This document shows positions 9,901-13,940 of a stretch of DNA of 13,940 nucleotides, one piece after another. Under the pieces are notes generated by a model. It had not been told where the DNA came from. It saw nothing but the letters and a program-made list of their open reading frames with translations, and searched no databases. The stretch covers positions 1 through 13,940 of the forward strand of contig JBIIIP010000083.1 in the NCBI GenBank assembly GCA_044234625.1. The letters run 5' to 3'. Origin of the DNA: CACORA01 sp044234625 (lineage in GTDB: Bacteria; Planctomycetota; Planctomycetia; Pirellulales; UBA1268). Every line of letters starts with the position of its first letter. Within the stretch, counting starts at the first letter, position 1. The position numbers and the translations under genes were made by a program.

Positions 9901-9958
9901 AGGCACGCTCGTGTTCGACGTGGAGTTGCTGGCCGTCTCCGACGTGGCGTTTCCGTGA
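896..9958 (+). CDS. Giant exported multidomain surface protein: DUF11 repeats, SdrD-B-like domain, FG-GAP region, C-terminal FKBP isomerase
   Basis: One unbroken frame of 3020 residues. The N-terminus is Arg-rich and ends in ALEQRRVLA (56-64), a variant of the planctomycete LEPR-XLL export motif. After a unique region (about 66-265) come ten long modules of the DUF11 / isopeptide-forming-repeat type. They begin near residues 265, 434, 629, 804, 1018, 1175, 1353, 1538, 1712 and 1879, each with a K-T-like strand, a GDxVTYxxxV strand and a DxLPxG-like turn. Residues 2046-2180 resemble SdrD-B/Cna-B (GFVYVDANNNGLFDAGE, a calcium-loop type). Three shorter DUF11 repeats start near 2181, 2310 and 2448. 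Residues 2574-2880 form an FG-GAP/VCBS-like region with DLDGDGTEE and DLDGDGDDD. Residues 2897-3020 are an FKBP domain. No cell-wall sorting signal, dockerin or PEP-CTERM follows. An adhesin or matrix role outside the cell is inferred. The start is uncertain: ATG 896 has GAGG only one base away and an in-frame TGA just before it, while ATG 938 (M15) is the main alternative. Confidence 0.9.
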   Translation: MEKNGFFRLPLLIAMLPPAPLLRSPSRRTAAARRRTLRRSAAVHSRRLPLRLFVEALEQRRVLAAVPTVVFANDPVDSGLEQSFVRLDSAPLIGATNAFTLRFDNASVTDTGFGPYVDLYMPVTGMDGAGAAEDDGISFVSATYLGQSLTAREITLTADAAGVPHPFAKDSAGNPRMIKLADLPGFKAGDKLVVLELPLGSVTPDQPPVDIVVTTQVSKKADLGAPLGIRAEAGFRFGSDSLDNPTADPPLVSGAATQSFTPALFKLTKENLAPEFETATGPNFQRTYRIRLDVADGQTLTDLTLRDELPTTLQFVGATVTGGGTVTEIVTPTPGIPGGTLERLLSSVTGTSGTSDAVMEITYFVPLVDNVSANVLNAITGDDRPITNSVMGEGAAWQPFDTRDPLVDPVPPVAVGTTGPEGSEHAGVGQPIVAKSIATQKAVSGTATPGAILTYTINFQVSDFFAFENLQVTDLLGDGQSFVAGSATLAVNDGHGSGGATSGAFDEAAHVALTPNVSNGKDRIIFDVSGELAARAFSPAGRLLGGLVPNGGGAVPGTTNLGGTTGTITFQARVDNAYVGTVASGDQPLDPGDVVDNTVTISGDLLDNTTLVANGESEEDGSYALSRVPLKTMQKSVYAKNGVAGTYPASTLVPAGDTITYRITVTLPTSEFENLTLTDYLPLPTFLATQVSGGPVSTTPSVVAPVQGRWSYGPSDTFRVIRGADPTVSTSASGNSVAFDFGTFDDPAVPSRASVIDILFTVEANAAPFADGLKLANRAATTSNTSAGEQILNQAIADVTSSTPELAITKGLVATDNPSGVFSPATKGPVTFNAPGTSGPRWTSGMITSTNLATSPINSNLSRVDNRDLVTYAIVVQNRGSGKNGAFDVAIKDSPAAGMGIPAGGLNLRVATGAGTLLVEGVDYDVIGAGFFDGGIVLRDPTPTQGAIPRGKDDSGAVIGDGSNVIVITYDMEVLENTALAKLTNTAAVTEYAAEEGGPDFTGPGSITDPAEITIGPDNIFAKSLVGTSINDVASGGQNAANEAVIGEIVTYSVTLTVPEARMPNARIVDSLDSRLAFVEMVGVTTSAGVSFTGSTVPAVTNNGQTVTFDLGTITNSDTDNAVTETITFVYRAVVLNVANAQGGQTAQNSARLTFDGIPAAKTARAAAVTIIEPQVTVTKTAKYDDNGATGDAGDAITYTVKLKNPVGAQAATADAFDLTFSDPLPKSSTGRSLILAPTFSVADTAGIVNATVFELVGDDSSGWTLRTKIGTTFDLPVSGTREITFTILGTLSEEVVPGQVITNTATSQWTSLDGDPGQISTYNTNSTERTGSGSPAVNDYRQSSSADLKVTGLGLEKTVVATSETATADASRVVPGEIVRYRLVAVIPEGTTSTTSARMVDAIPGGMQFLNDGTAKVAFVSDGGLTSSFYGKPSGAYVTGTTDTGVTPSFVIVGGILGGPFGDGTDVSFDFGAVSNADSDADLEYVIVEFNALVLNVAGNGVTSSGGNVLTNSFRISRDGTLGTPSAAVNVRLAEGFLESPLKTAVESDDSTPAAGPFDAGDVVRYRIDVQAAAGPDRATLYDVALTDPLATGLVLDPTSVRVLRNGLATAFTDSSTGSAVVLTLAEVNPGDAITVLYDVTLQNSVLSGSTIPNAAVITGTSLPGPGGTVANPTGSTVPGTSGQTTGERDGSGGAVNDYVVTAATTIQIATPEIDKTIFAASPVETTANQFDPSVPDFAIGEVVTYRITVTLPEGVTPAVAVTDVLPAGLMQFFADGGVPQVRVVAIGGNISGAALSVGQFITPSGNTATFTLGTLTNAADGVVNDADRIVLEVMAEVRDVAANTAGSSVTNVGTLSHEVGGTTVTTSDSETAEIVEPVLETVKGIVTGSGTTDTKQVNRGDTVTYRVTVRHAPSSTAPAFSVRIADTLPVGMTLVGTPTVVYHPAYPSSFYEPPVVTTNVGGNPNAFSVLFDYLDHPDSPFGAGIVDEAIIEYQATVDAGIAAGAVTNTAQVTYDSLYGERNSTLFPDTTRDYADSDPATILVDVNSLAGFVYVDANNNGLFDAGETPLAGVSITLAGTSTVGSVSRTAVTDASGGYIFTDLDPGTYALSQSTQPAGYADGKEHVGATVPTPEFGGTITGAGSGPGAVGGVGTDEITGIVIPAGPTQSANHYDFGEVEVDLSITKKSVPDTYVPGEAVVYTIVVTNKSLVDLTNVRVVDAFDPLIVESASWEVVFTAGSSGPRFGAGDIDDTITLKAGEIATYTVQAVTQSTATGPLVNTAEVEPPPGTVDRVPGDNTDTETDVAAPEADLHVTKTDGVEKYSPGMPLTYTIVVTNIGPSFVTDARVIDVLPGVFTNVTWQVTAYTGTDSGPGTGGPVAGVAELGDIDTLISLARGGTATFRVTGTVDPSATGNLVNIVRVDPPAGVVDPNLDNNVATDIDEPEPRVDLAITKSDGREVAQPGATSTYTIVVTNAGPGTAVGARVRDQLPANMVAGSWTASYSPGSTGDDAGSGTLDTTVTLLPGGSVIFTVVATVMVDAIGTVENTATVEKPTGTIDTDETNNTATDTNKIPVLVVGQDVDCNGSSQVSVIDPFTGTIRAQFFAYEPNFRGGVRVALADLDGDGTEEIVTTSGAGRTAEMRVFDQNGVELPQYRNRPYGDAYKGGMEVAAGDLDGDGDDDVVTAMSRGAGDVRVLMSAGGGLAVDAAKSFRPLAATARTGASVAVADLTGDRRGEVLIGSGAGGAPKVMVFDVTGSPTLIDQFSPFTSALRGGVAVSDARWNADAVPDVVVAGGRGAGSVTEVYNGTVSPTANPRLARQAAFASLGTRNMPVHGAALDIDGDNRADRLFVVQGEGGAANGIPAFNAVDGTSAGTLASALKSPLRIAASTPRKDAGLVTTSTGLQYRDEQVGTGDLATAGKFVRVHYVGSVRNGAVFDSSRIDHPDESPPRFAGPFDFRLGFNQVIDGWDEGVAGMRVGGRRTLIIPANLAYEGVPGRPQGTLVFDVELLAVSDVAFP
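2195..7032 (+). repeat. Nine long DUF11-like modules in an alternating A/B pattern
   Basis: Modules starting near residues 629, 1018, 1353 and 1712 (type A) share a G-E/D-x-V-x-Y-R core followed by PEG or a similar turn. Later they carry FDxGTxxN, usually followed by Asp-rich residues, and end in an NVA-like segment. Modules near 434, 804, 1175, 1538 and 1879 (type B) lack the FDxG segment and have TNTA-like strands followed by a loop. In two of them the loop reads ERTGSGSPAVNDY (after 1175) and ERDGSGGAVNDY (after 1538). A/B pairs span about 390, 335, 360 and 335 residues. The pattern was read by eye from the translation. Confidence 0.6.
7435..8613 (+). repeat. Three short tandem DUF11 repeats
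   Basis: Three units begin VDLSITKK, ADLHVTKT and VDLAITKS. Each contains YTIVVTN, then a V-x-D-x-L/F turn, a TATF/VIFTV-like strand, a VNTAEV-like strand and a DNxTDTE-like end. The spacing between equivalent YTIVVTN sites is 390 and 414 bases. The first two units share a 23-base identical stretch at 7498-7520 and 7888-7910, so they are similar at DNA level too. This is the canonical DUF11 / TIGR01451-type repeat. Confidence 0.8.
9583..9955 (+). other. FKBP-type peptidyl-prolyl isomerase domain at the C-terminus of the giant protein
   Basis: Residues 2897-3020 begin with the STGLQY lead-in seen in FkpA/Mip-type FKBPs and end in LVFDVELL. Numbered against human FKBP12, the active-site residues are present: Y26 (Y2929), F36 (F2939), D37 (D2940), F46 (F2958), V55-I56 (V2967-I2968), W59 (W2971), Y82 (Y2994) and F99 (F3007). 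Spacings match FKBP12 except for a nine-residue insertion before F46 and a 4-residue shorter loop after Y82, which has no counterpart of H87. An active isomerase is therefore plausible. Confidence 0.85.
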
Positions 9959-9979
9959 GCGGGATCGGGAAAGACGGAG
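9937..9979. terminator. Nested inverted repeats between convergent gene ends
   Basis: CTCCG (9937-9941) pairs with CGGAG (9975-9979), and inside it TTTCC (9950-9954) pairs with GGAAA (9968-9972). The structure spans the stop codon of the giant gene and nearly reaches the stop codon of the porin gene, with only 21 bases between the two. It has short stems and no T-run, so a shared bidirectional terminator is only a weak suggestion. Confidence 0.25.
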
Positions 9980-11203
9980 TCACCAGCGGGCTTCGACGCC
10001 CAAATTGGCACCGTGAATGAGCAGGCTGCCGCCGTCGACGAGCGCCGTGCCGCTCGAGTCGGTGTTGGTGAAATCCCACTGGTTGGCCGCCAGGGCGGCG
10101 CCAGTCAGCCAGATCAGGTTGTAGCCCACCCGCAGGCCCCAGGTGTCGTTGAGCCGACGGATGACCGAGAAGTTGATGTCGCCGATCATGCCGACGCTCC
10201 CCCGGGAACTCGACCGCGGCTCGCGCACGAGCACCGGATCGAGGCCCACGAAGGGCTCGTAGAGAGCGCCCTGCGACTGCGAGAGGATCGTGCCCATGAA
10301 GCCCACCTTCGCCCAGCCCTCATAGGCCCAACACTTCCACTCCTTGCGCCGCCGGTAGCCGACCTGTGGCCCGATCATCTGCGAACTCGTCGTCACCCGG
10401 TAGGAGCCCGGAGGATCCCCTTCACAGCAGGTGATCCCCAGGTTGGCCGCCTCCTGCAGGCCGGCCCAGCGGAGCCCGACCAGCCAGTTCGAGCACGTGC
10501 AGGCGCAGTGGCACCGGTCCCAGGGGAGCTTCGCGCACGACCCTCCGGTGCGGCAGCAGCAATACGTGAAGAGATTGGCCTCCGCCATGTTGAGTGTCGA
10601 GACGGTGGTGGGCCGGATTTGCACGGCGTCGCTGAAGCCGGAGCCGGGAATGTCGGCGAGGTCGCCGGGAACGGCGAGCGTGTCGGGGCCGTTCGCGGCG
10701 GCATCGGCATACATCCCATACACGCCGAGGTAACCGATCTCCCAGCCCACTCCGTCGGGACCGTACTCGCCGTAGAAGAGCCGCGCGCCGGGGGCCGTCG
10801 CATACTGCATGTCGCGCGAGGTGAGGAGCACGTTGCCGGTGGCCGCAGGATTGATGCGGCCTGAGTCGACCGCGAGCGGCCGGTTGATGAGCGAGTTGTC
10901 GCGCTGCAGGAAGAGCGCGTCGAAGATTGCGTAGTGCGACCAATTCGGGCAGCAGCCGGGAAGGCAGACGTCGCCACAGGCGGCCGTAAGCGGCTCGCCG
11001 ACATCGAGATCGAAGGCCTCGTCGGGGGCGGTAAGAGGCAGCGACTCGCCGGGAAGTTCGAGAGCGGCTTCCGTGCCAGTCGCGGGAGCCGTGGCGAGCA
11101 GGAGGCCTGTTGCGGCCACGGCCGCCAGCATCGACCAGGAACCGGCGGTTCGCGGCCCGCGCGGAAGTCTTGAAATCGGCAGTCTGTCCGCTTTGCTTGG
11201 CAT
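9980..11203 (-). CDS. BBP7-family outer-membrane beta-barrel protein
   Basis: The product is 407 residues if started at ATG 11203. I prefer this start because it gives a basic n-region and a hydrophobic segment (MLAAVAATGLLLATAPA, about 25-41) that looks like a signal peptide; the frame stays open upstream to a TTG at 11332. The mature part opens with a Cys-rich stretch (C76, C80, C84, C85) and YAIFDALFLQRDN, then alternating barrel-like strands. It ends with the run GLRVGYNLIWL, NQWDF and HGANLGVEARW, which I recognise as the C-terminal pattern of the planctomycete-specific BBP7 porin-like family. The terminal aromatic residue fits BAM-dependent assembly. A long loop at about 215-237 holds eight cysteines. 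Whether it forms a pore, and for what substrate, cannot be read from the sequence. It is convergent with the giant gene and divergent from the glycosyltransferase gene. Confidence 0.82.
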   Translation of the reverse strand: MPSKADRLPISRLPRGPRTAGSWSMLAAVAATGLLLATAPATGTEAALELPGESLPLTAPDEAFDLDVGEPLTAACGDVCLPGCCPNWSHYAIFDALFLQRDNSLINRPLAVDSGRINPAATGNVLLTSRDMQYATAPGARLFYGEYGPDGVGWEIGYLGVYGMYADAAANGPDTLAVPGDLADIPGSGFSDAVQIRPTTVSTLNMAEANLFTYCCCRTGGSCAKLPWDRCHCACTCSNWLVGLRWAGLQEAANLGITCCEGDPPGSYRVTTSSQMIGPQVGYRRRKEWKCWAYEGWAKVGFMGTILSQSQGALYEPFVGLDPVLVREPRSSSRGSVGMIGDINFSVIRRLNDTWGLRVGYNLIWLTGAALAANQWDFTNTDSSGTALVDGGSLLIHGANLGVEARW

Positions 11204-11236
11204 GGTCCCCCCCGGTGCGTCGTGCGCACCCCTCCG
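11204..11236 (-). promoter_or_regulatory. Unusual ribosome binding region of the BBP7 gene: GGAGG, hairpin, G-tract, ATG
   Basis: On the minus strand a perfect GGAGG (11235-11231) is directly followed by a hairpin: GGTGCG (11230-11225), loop CACGA, CGCACC (11219-11214). Then come seven G residues (11213-11207), ACC and the ATG. The G-tract may itself act as a Shine-Dalgarno site with short spacing. Alternatively, folding of the hairpin places GGAGG about 10 bases from the start codon. Confidence 0.45.
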
Positions 11237-11290
11237 CTGCGAACAATCGGCATTTTCCGCAGAGGACATAAATCCGGCATGACTGGGAAC

Positions 11291-11319
11291 TTCGGGCACC
11301 TTCCCGAACCTGCTAGAAT
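11291..11319 (+). promoter_or_regulatory. Candidate promoter and dyad upstream of the glycosyltransferase operon
   Basis: TAGAAT (11314-11319) is a good -10 match (five of six). The hexamer 17 bases upstream, TTCGGG (11291-11296), is a poor -35. It is the left arm of a perfect dyad, TTCGGG ... CCCGAA (11291-11296 / 11303-11308), which could be an operator for an activator or repressor. A start site near 11326 would give a leader of about 98 bases. Confidence 0.35.
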
Positions 11320-11380
11320 GCGGGACCCGCAAGATTTACCCGGCTCCCCCGCATCGTGCGGATGGGCCCGGCGGCGACCG

Positions 11381-11419
11381 GTTTCGTGGCACGAACGCCT
11401 TCCCGTTCTGCCACGAGGC
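11381..11419 (+). promoter_or_regulatory. Leader hairpin covering the Shine-Dalgarno site of the glycosyltransferase gene
   Basis: TCGTGGC (11384-11390) pairs with GCCACGA (11410-11416), and inside it GAACG (11393-11397) pairs with CGTTC (11404-11408) around the loop CCTTCC. Two further G-U pairs and one G-C pair can extend the base to 11381/11419. This would place all of the GAGG ribosome binding site (11415-11418) in the stem, five bases before the ATG at 11424. The structure could control translation or termination. Confidence 0.5.
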
Positions 11420-11423
11420 CCCC

Positions 11424-13724
11424 ATGCCCAGCCCCGACCTTCACTCCGTCGCCTTCGTCGGAAACTACGTGCCGCGGTGCTGCGGCATCGCCACGTTCAC
11501 CCGCGATCTGCGGGCCGCCGTCGCCGACCATCTTCCAGCCGCCGCCTGTCCCGTCGTGGCGATGGATGACGGCAACGCGGCCTATGCCTATCCCGACGAG
11601 GTCCGGTTCGTCTGCGCCGATGGCGATGCCGCGGCCTACCAGCGGGCCGCCGAGTTCCTCAATCTCGCGAACGTCGACGTCGTCTCGCTGCAGCACGAAT
11701 ACGGCATCTTCGGCGGGGCTGCCGGCAGCCACGTGCTCGCCCTGCTGCGCAACCTGCGGTCGCCCGTGCACACCACGCTGCACACCGTTCTCGCCCAGCC
11801 GTCGCCCGAACAGCGTCGGGTGATGGGCGAGGTCATCCACCTCTCCACCCGGCTTGCCGTGATGACCGAGCATGGCCGCACGCTCCTGCGCACCGTGTAT
11901 GGCGTCGCGCCCGAGCGGATCGACGTGATTCCGCATGGCATCCCCGACATGGAGTTCATCGATCCCGCTTTTCACAAGGACCGGTTCGGGATGGAGGGAG
12001 CGCACGTGCTGCTCACCTTCGGCCTGCTCTCGCCCAACAAGGGGATCGAGCACGTGATCACCGCGCTGCCCGAGATCGTGGCCCGCCACCCTGCCACGCG
12101 GTATGCCGTGGTTGGGGCCACGCATCCGCACCTCATCCGCCAGGAGGGAGAAAGCTACCGCCACCGGCTGGAGCGGCTGGCCGACGACCTCGGCGTGGGG
12201 CGGCACGTCGTGTTTCACAACCGGTTCGTCGACATGTCGGAACTGATGGCCTTCATTGGTGCCGCCGACATCTATGCCACGCCCTATCTCAACCCCGACC
12301 AGATCACTTCCGGCACGCTCGCCTACGCCTTCGGCTGCGGCAAGGCCGTGCTCTCGACGCCGTATTGGCATGCCCGGGAACTGCTCGCCGACGGCCGCGG
12401 CGTGCTCGTGCCATTTCGCGACTCGGCGGCGATCGGCCGGGAGGTGTGCCGGCTCCTGGAAGACGACGCGCGGCGGCATGCGATGCGGAAGCGCGCCTAC
12501 CTCCTCGGCCGCGAGATGATCTGGCCGCGGGTGGCGGAACGCTATGCGCAGGCCTTCCGCGAAACGCGACTCGGCCTGACGGTGAAGGCCCGCCGGCCAG
12601 GGGCCACGCGGCCCGCAAGGCTGCCGCCGCGGGAATTGCCTCCGCTGAGCCTCGACCATCTGTGGCGGCTGACCGATTCGACGGGCGTGCAGCAGCACGC
12701 GACCCAGGCGGTGCCCAACCGCGACGAAGGCTATTGCACCGATGACAACGCCCGGGCGCTCACCGCGATGGTGATGATCGAGGAGTTGGGCCTGGAGACA
12801 TCGCGCAGCCGGCGGGCCATGCACGTCTACGCGGCGTTCCTGCAGCATGCTTTCGACCGGGGCAGCGGCCGGTTTCGCAACTTCATGTCGTTCGACCGCC
12901 GCTGGCTCGACGAGGCGGGCTCCGACGATTGCCTTGGCCGCGCCATCCATGCCCTCGGCACCTGCATCGGTCGGACGCGAACGCCGGCGCTGCAGGCGTG
13001 GGCCATGCCGCTCTTCGAGCCGGCGCTGCGGGCCGTGATGGCGACGACGAGCCCACGGGCCTGGTCGCTGGCGATGCTGGGCATCCAGGAATACCTGCGG
13101 CGGCTCGACGGCGACCGGGCCGTGGCGGCGGCCCGAGCAGCGCTCACCGACCGGCTTCTCAGCCTCCACGGGGTGGTGGCCGATGCCGAGTGGCCGTGGT
13201 TCGAAGACATCGTGACGTATGAAAACGCCCGCCCGTGCCAGGCGCTCATCTCCGCGGGGAGGTGGACCGGCAACCCGCACGCCCTCGAGGCGGGCCTGGG
13301 CATGCTCGGCTGGCTGGTGGACCGGCAACTGGCCGACACGGGCCGGTTCTCGCCGATCGGCTGCAAGGGATTCCTGCTTCGCGGCGGGCCAGCGGCCGCC
13401 TACGACCAGCAGCCGATCGAGGCACAGGCGACGATCGCCGCCTGCATCGAGGCCCACCACGCGACGGGCGCGAGCGATTGGCTCGACCGGGCGTGGAACG
13501 CGTTTGACTGGTTCCACGGCCACAACGCGCTCGGCGTGGTGCTCTGCGACCCTCACACCGGCGGCTGCCGCGATGGCCTCCAGGAGGATCGGGCCAACGA
13601 GAACCAAGGGGCCGAGTCGACGCTGGCCTACGTCACGGCCCTCGTCGACATGAGGGGCCTGGAGGCGTGTCAACCGGCGTCCGGCGCGGCGCGGCCCCGA
13701 GTGGAATCATCGCCATGCACGTGA
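11424..13724 (+). CDS. GT4-like glycosyltransferase fused to a helical toroid-like domain
   Basis: The 766-residue cytoplasmic protein has two parts. Residues 1-385 are a GT-B fold enzyme of the GT4 type. They contain an N-terminal glycine loop (GNYVPRCCGIATFT, 13-26), QHEYGIFGG (90-98), HTV (120-122), IPHGIPD (169-175), LLSPNKGIEHVI (201-212) and a donor-site block from TPYLNPDQITSGTLAYAFG into GCGKAV (286-309). The usual EX7E glutamates correspond to Q293 and Y301, and the usual donor Arg to L201, while K206 is kept. After a Pro/Arg-rich linker (386-408), residues 409-745 look like an all-helical (alpha/alpha) toroid. It has acidic and aromatic motifs EGYCTDDNARAL, DDCLGRAIHALG, WPWFEDIVTYENARPCQALI, DQQPIEA and NENQGAEST, which suggest glycan binding or hydrolysis. 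The specific donor and acceptor are unknown. ATG 11424 has GAGG five bases upstream. The gene overlaps the GH130-like gene, pointing to one mannose-type glycan pathway. Confidence 0.8.
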   Translation: MPSPDLHSVAFVGNYVPRCCGIATFTRDLRAAVADHLPAAACPVVAMDDGNAAYAYPDEVRFVCADGDAAAYQRAAEFLNLANVDVVSLQHEYGIFGGAAGSHVLALLRNLRSPVHTTLHTVLAQPSPEQRRVMGEVIHLSTRLAVMTEHGRTLLRTVYGVAPERIDVIPHGIPDMEFIDPAFHKDRFGMEGAHVLLTFGLLSPNKGIEHVITALPEIVARHPATRYAVVGATHPHLIRQEGESYRHRLERLADDLGVGRHVVFHNRFVDMSELMAFIGAADIYATPYLNPDQITSGTLAYAFGCGKAVLSTPYWHARELLADGRGVLVPFRDSAAIGREVCRLLEDDARRHAMRKRAYLLGREMIWPRVAERYAQAFRETRLGLTVKARRPGATRPARLPPRELPPLSLDHLWRLTDSTGVQQHATQAVPNRDEGYCTDDNARALTAMVMIEELGLETSRSRRAMHVYAAFLQHAFDRGSGRFRNFMSFDRRWLDEAGSDDCLGRAIHALGTCIGRTRTPALQAWAMPLFEPALRAVMATTSPRAWSLAMLGIQEYLRRLDGDRAVAAARAALTDRLLSLHGVVADAEWPWFEDIVTYENARPCQALISAGRWTGNPHALEAGLGMLGWLVDRQLADTGRFSPIGCKGFLLRGGPAAAYDQQPIEAQATIAACIEAHHATGASDWLDRAWNAFDWFHGHNALGVVLCDPHTGGCRDGLQEDRANENQGAESTLAYVTALVDMRGLEACQPASGAARPRVESSPCT

Positions 13725-13940
13725 CGCGGACCGGCATCCTCATCCGCCCCAATAACGCCCGGGTGCTGTATCGGCCTTTCGAGCCGACGACGTCCTCGCG
13801 GGCCATGAAGATCATCGGCCGCGTCATGGAACTGCCGGAGGAGACGGTCGAGCGGCTCCTTGCCGGGGTGCTGTCGGAGTTCCACGGCCGCCACCAGAGG
13901 CTTCGTGATTTTTTCCATGAACGGTTCGCTGCCGTGCGGC
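13715..13940 (+). CDS. GH130-like mannoside phosphorylase/glycosidase, 5' part only
   Basis: An open frame of 75 codons starts at ATG 13715 and runs off the right edge, so only the N-terminus is visible. It reads RTGILIRPNNARVLYRPFEP, then a helical segment with IIGRVMELPEETVERLLAGV, then FHGRHQRLRDFFHERF. I recognise this as the N-terminal extension of the longer GH130 (DUF377) proteins, which cleave or phosphorolyse beta-mannosides. The catalytic five-bladed propeller lies outside the window, so activity cannot be judged. The start lies inside the previous gene (10-base overlap with its TGA at 13722-13724), and a weak GAGTGGA sits about nine bases upstream. Both suggest translational coupling to the glycosyltransferase. 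Confidence 0.72.
   Translation, partial: MHVTRTGILIRPNNARVLYRPFEPTTSSRAMKIIGRVMELPEETVERLLAGVLSEFHGRHQRLRDFFHERFAAVR

Noticed and set aside
896..9958. A phage or secretion-toxin interpretation of the giant repeat protein
   Set aside because: There is no toxin tip, RHS/YD repeat, type I secretion nonapeptide or phage neighbour. The N-terminal motif and domain set fit a planctomycete surface protein.
11204..11332. N-terminal extension of the BBP7 protein to the TTG at 11332
   Set aside because: It adds 43 polar residues before an otherwise good signal peptide and overlaps the divergent promoter region. ATG 11203 fits better.
11313..13673. A 786-codon open frame on the minus strand covering nearly all of the glycosyltransferase gene
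   Set aside because: Its translation is Arg/His/Gly/Pro-rich low-complexity with no recognisable domain, while the plus frame is a clear enzyme. High GC at third codon positions keeps the antisense frame open.

Overview
The window is GC-rich and almost certainly comes from a planctomycete, probably one of the Pirellulales. Three signs support this. The giant surface protein carries an N-terminal LEPR-XLL-type export motif (ALEQRRVLA). A BBP7-family (planctomycete beta-barrel porin) protein is present. Codon third positions are so GC-rich that long antisense frames stay open by chance. No plasmid, phage, transposon, CRISPR, tRNA or rRNA signature is visible.

Layout from left to right. Bases 1-291 hold no gene I can support but are full of inverted repeats, three of them lined up just behind mscL. 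mscL (292-702, minus) encodes a normal-looking large-conductance mechanosensitive channel. A 193-bp divergent spacer leads to a 9-kb gene (896-9958, plus) for a ~3020-residue exported protein. Its order is: LEPR-XLL-type N-terminus, ten long DUF11-like modules, one SdrD/Cna-B-like domain, three short DUF11 repeats, an FG-GAP/VCBS-like calcium-binding region, and an intact-looking FKBP prolyl isomerase domain at the extreme C-terminus. Convergent to it, 21 bp away, is a BBP7-type outer-membrane barrel protein (9980-11203, minus). A 220-bp divergent spacer with a promoter-like element and two start-site hairpins leads to a two-gene carbohydrate operon. Its first gene is a GT-B glycosyltransferase fused to a helical, toroid-like domain (11424-13724, plus). 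It overlaps by 10 bp a GH130-like mannoside phosphorylase/glycosidase gene that runs off the right edge (13715 to beyond 13940).

How the genes relate: mscL, the giant protein and the porin all belong to the cell envelope, but nothing shows they are co-regulated. The last two genes look translationally coupled and probably act in one pathway for making or turning over a mannose-type glycan or glycoside. The most unusual items are the FKBP domain closing a giant adhesin-like protein, the alternating two-module architecture of its repeats, a glycosyltransferase that has replaced both glutamates of the usual EX7E motif, and a hairpin that covers that gene's Shine-Dalgarno site.
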